Assembly (NCBI GenBank): GCA_903772945.1
Contig: CAICTM010000117.1
Coordinates: 1-64,000, forward strand
Reading direction: 5' to 3'
DNA length: 64,000 nucleotides
DNA from: Seminavis robusta
Taxonomy: Eukaryota; Bacillariophyta; Bacillariophyceae; Naviculales; Naviculaceae
Notes under the pieces: generated by a model
What the model was told of the DNA's origin: nothing
What the model saw: only the letters and a program-made list of their open reading frames with translations
The model's database searches: none
Part shown: positions 63,910 to 64,000 of the stretch, one piece after another
Position numbering within the stretch: the first letter of the stretch is position 1
How the letters are laid out: every line of letters starts with the position of its first letter
Program-made: the position numbers and the translations under genes

Positions 63910-64000
63910 CTATCAAATCGCAAAAACAGAGAAGAAAGAAGGAAAAAAGGTGAGAGAAAGGCATCGGAAAAACACAAAAGATTCTTCCACTCGAGGGTGG

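Overview
The window looks like nuclear DNA of a pennate diatom. Seminavis robusta or a close relative is my best guess, from pattern recognition only. The reasons are: single genes with short GT-AG introns (about 50-115 bp); two presequences that end in an AF motif at the predicted cleavage site (diatom plastid-type signal); DUF6824, helicase-associated (HA) repeats, CHASE-like receptor cyclases, CRAL-TRIO proteins and PSxxPS-type secreted repeats, all expanded in diatoms; and a family of membrane proteins with extracellular leucine-rich repeats (LRRs). I saw no rRNA, tRNA, CRISPR array, recognisable transposon protein or virus-like element.

Layout. 0-13 kb: two tandem jacalin-like lectin genes, a mitochondrial-type membrane protein, a five-exon LRR membrane receptor with an LRR fragment behind it, two tandem CRAL-TRIO genes and an RNI-type LRR protein. 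13-26 kb: a kinase-like gene split between two frames, a CRAL-TRIO/DUF6824 fusion, a HAD phosphatase, a decayed HA-repeat gene with a plastid-type leader, a TPR-like protein and several unrecognised genes. 26.9-36.2 kb: one very large membrane-anchored Ser/Thr/Pro-rich protein. It has an Ala/Gly transmembrane segment, about 24 copies of a 96-bp repeat, PSxxPS repeats and a P-domain-like C-terminus. 37-48 kb: an unknown gene, an ESCRT-III Snf7 domain fused to a long unknown N-terminus, an LRR pseudogene and a plastid Rieske oxygenase of the pheophorbide a oxygenase type. 48-55 kb: a six-exon receptor guanylyl/adenylyl cyclase with an 11-nt microexon, then a second intact five-exon LRR receptor. 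After a 21-base assembly gap come short repeats, a seven-exon nuclear-type coiled-coil/polyQ protein of about 1,871 residues, and the edge of a CHCHD2/MIX17 gene.

Together the genes lean towards the cell surface and membranes: three LRR receptor loci, a giant surface protein, a receptor cyclase, lipid-binding CRAL-TRIO proteins, an ESCRT-III fusion and lectin-like proteins. The most interesting items are the Snf7 fusion, the giant surface protein and its repeat array, the in-frame microexon that carries a catalytic motif of the cyclase, and the LRR family with identical exon lengths caught in both intact and decayed forms. Exon boundaries were worked out by hand from splice signals, reading phase and paralogue comparison, and none has transcript support.
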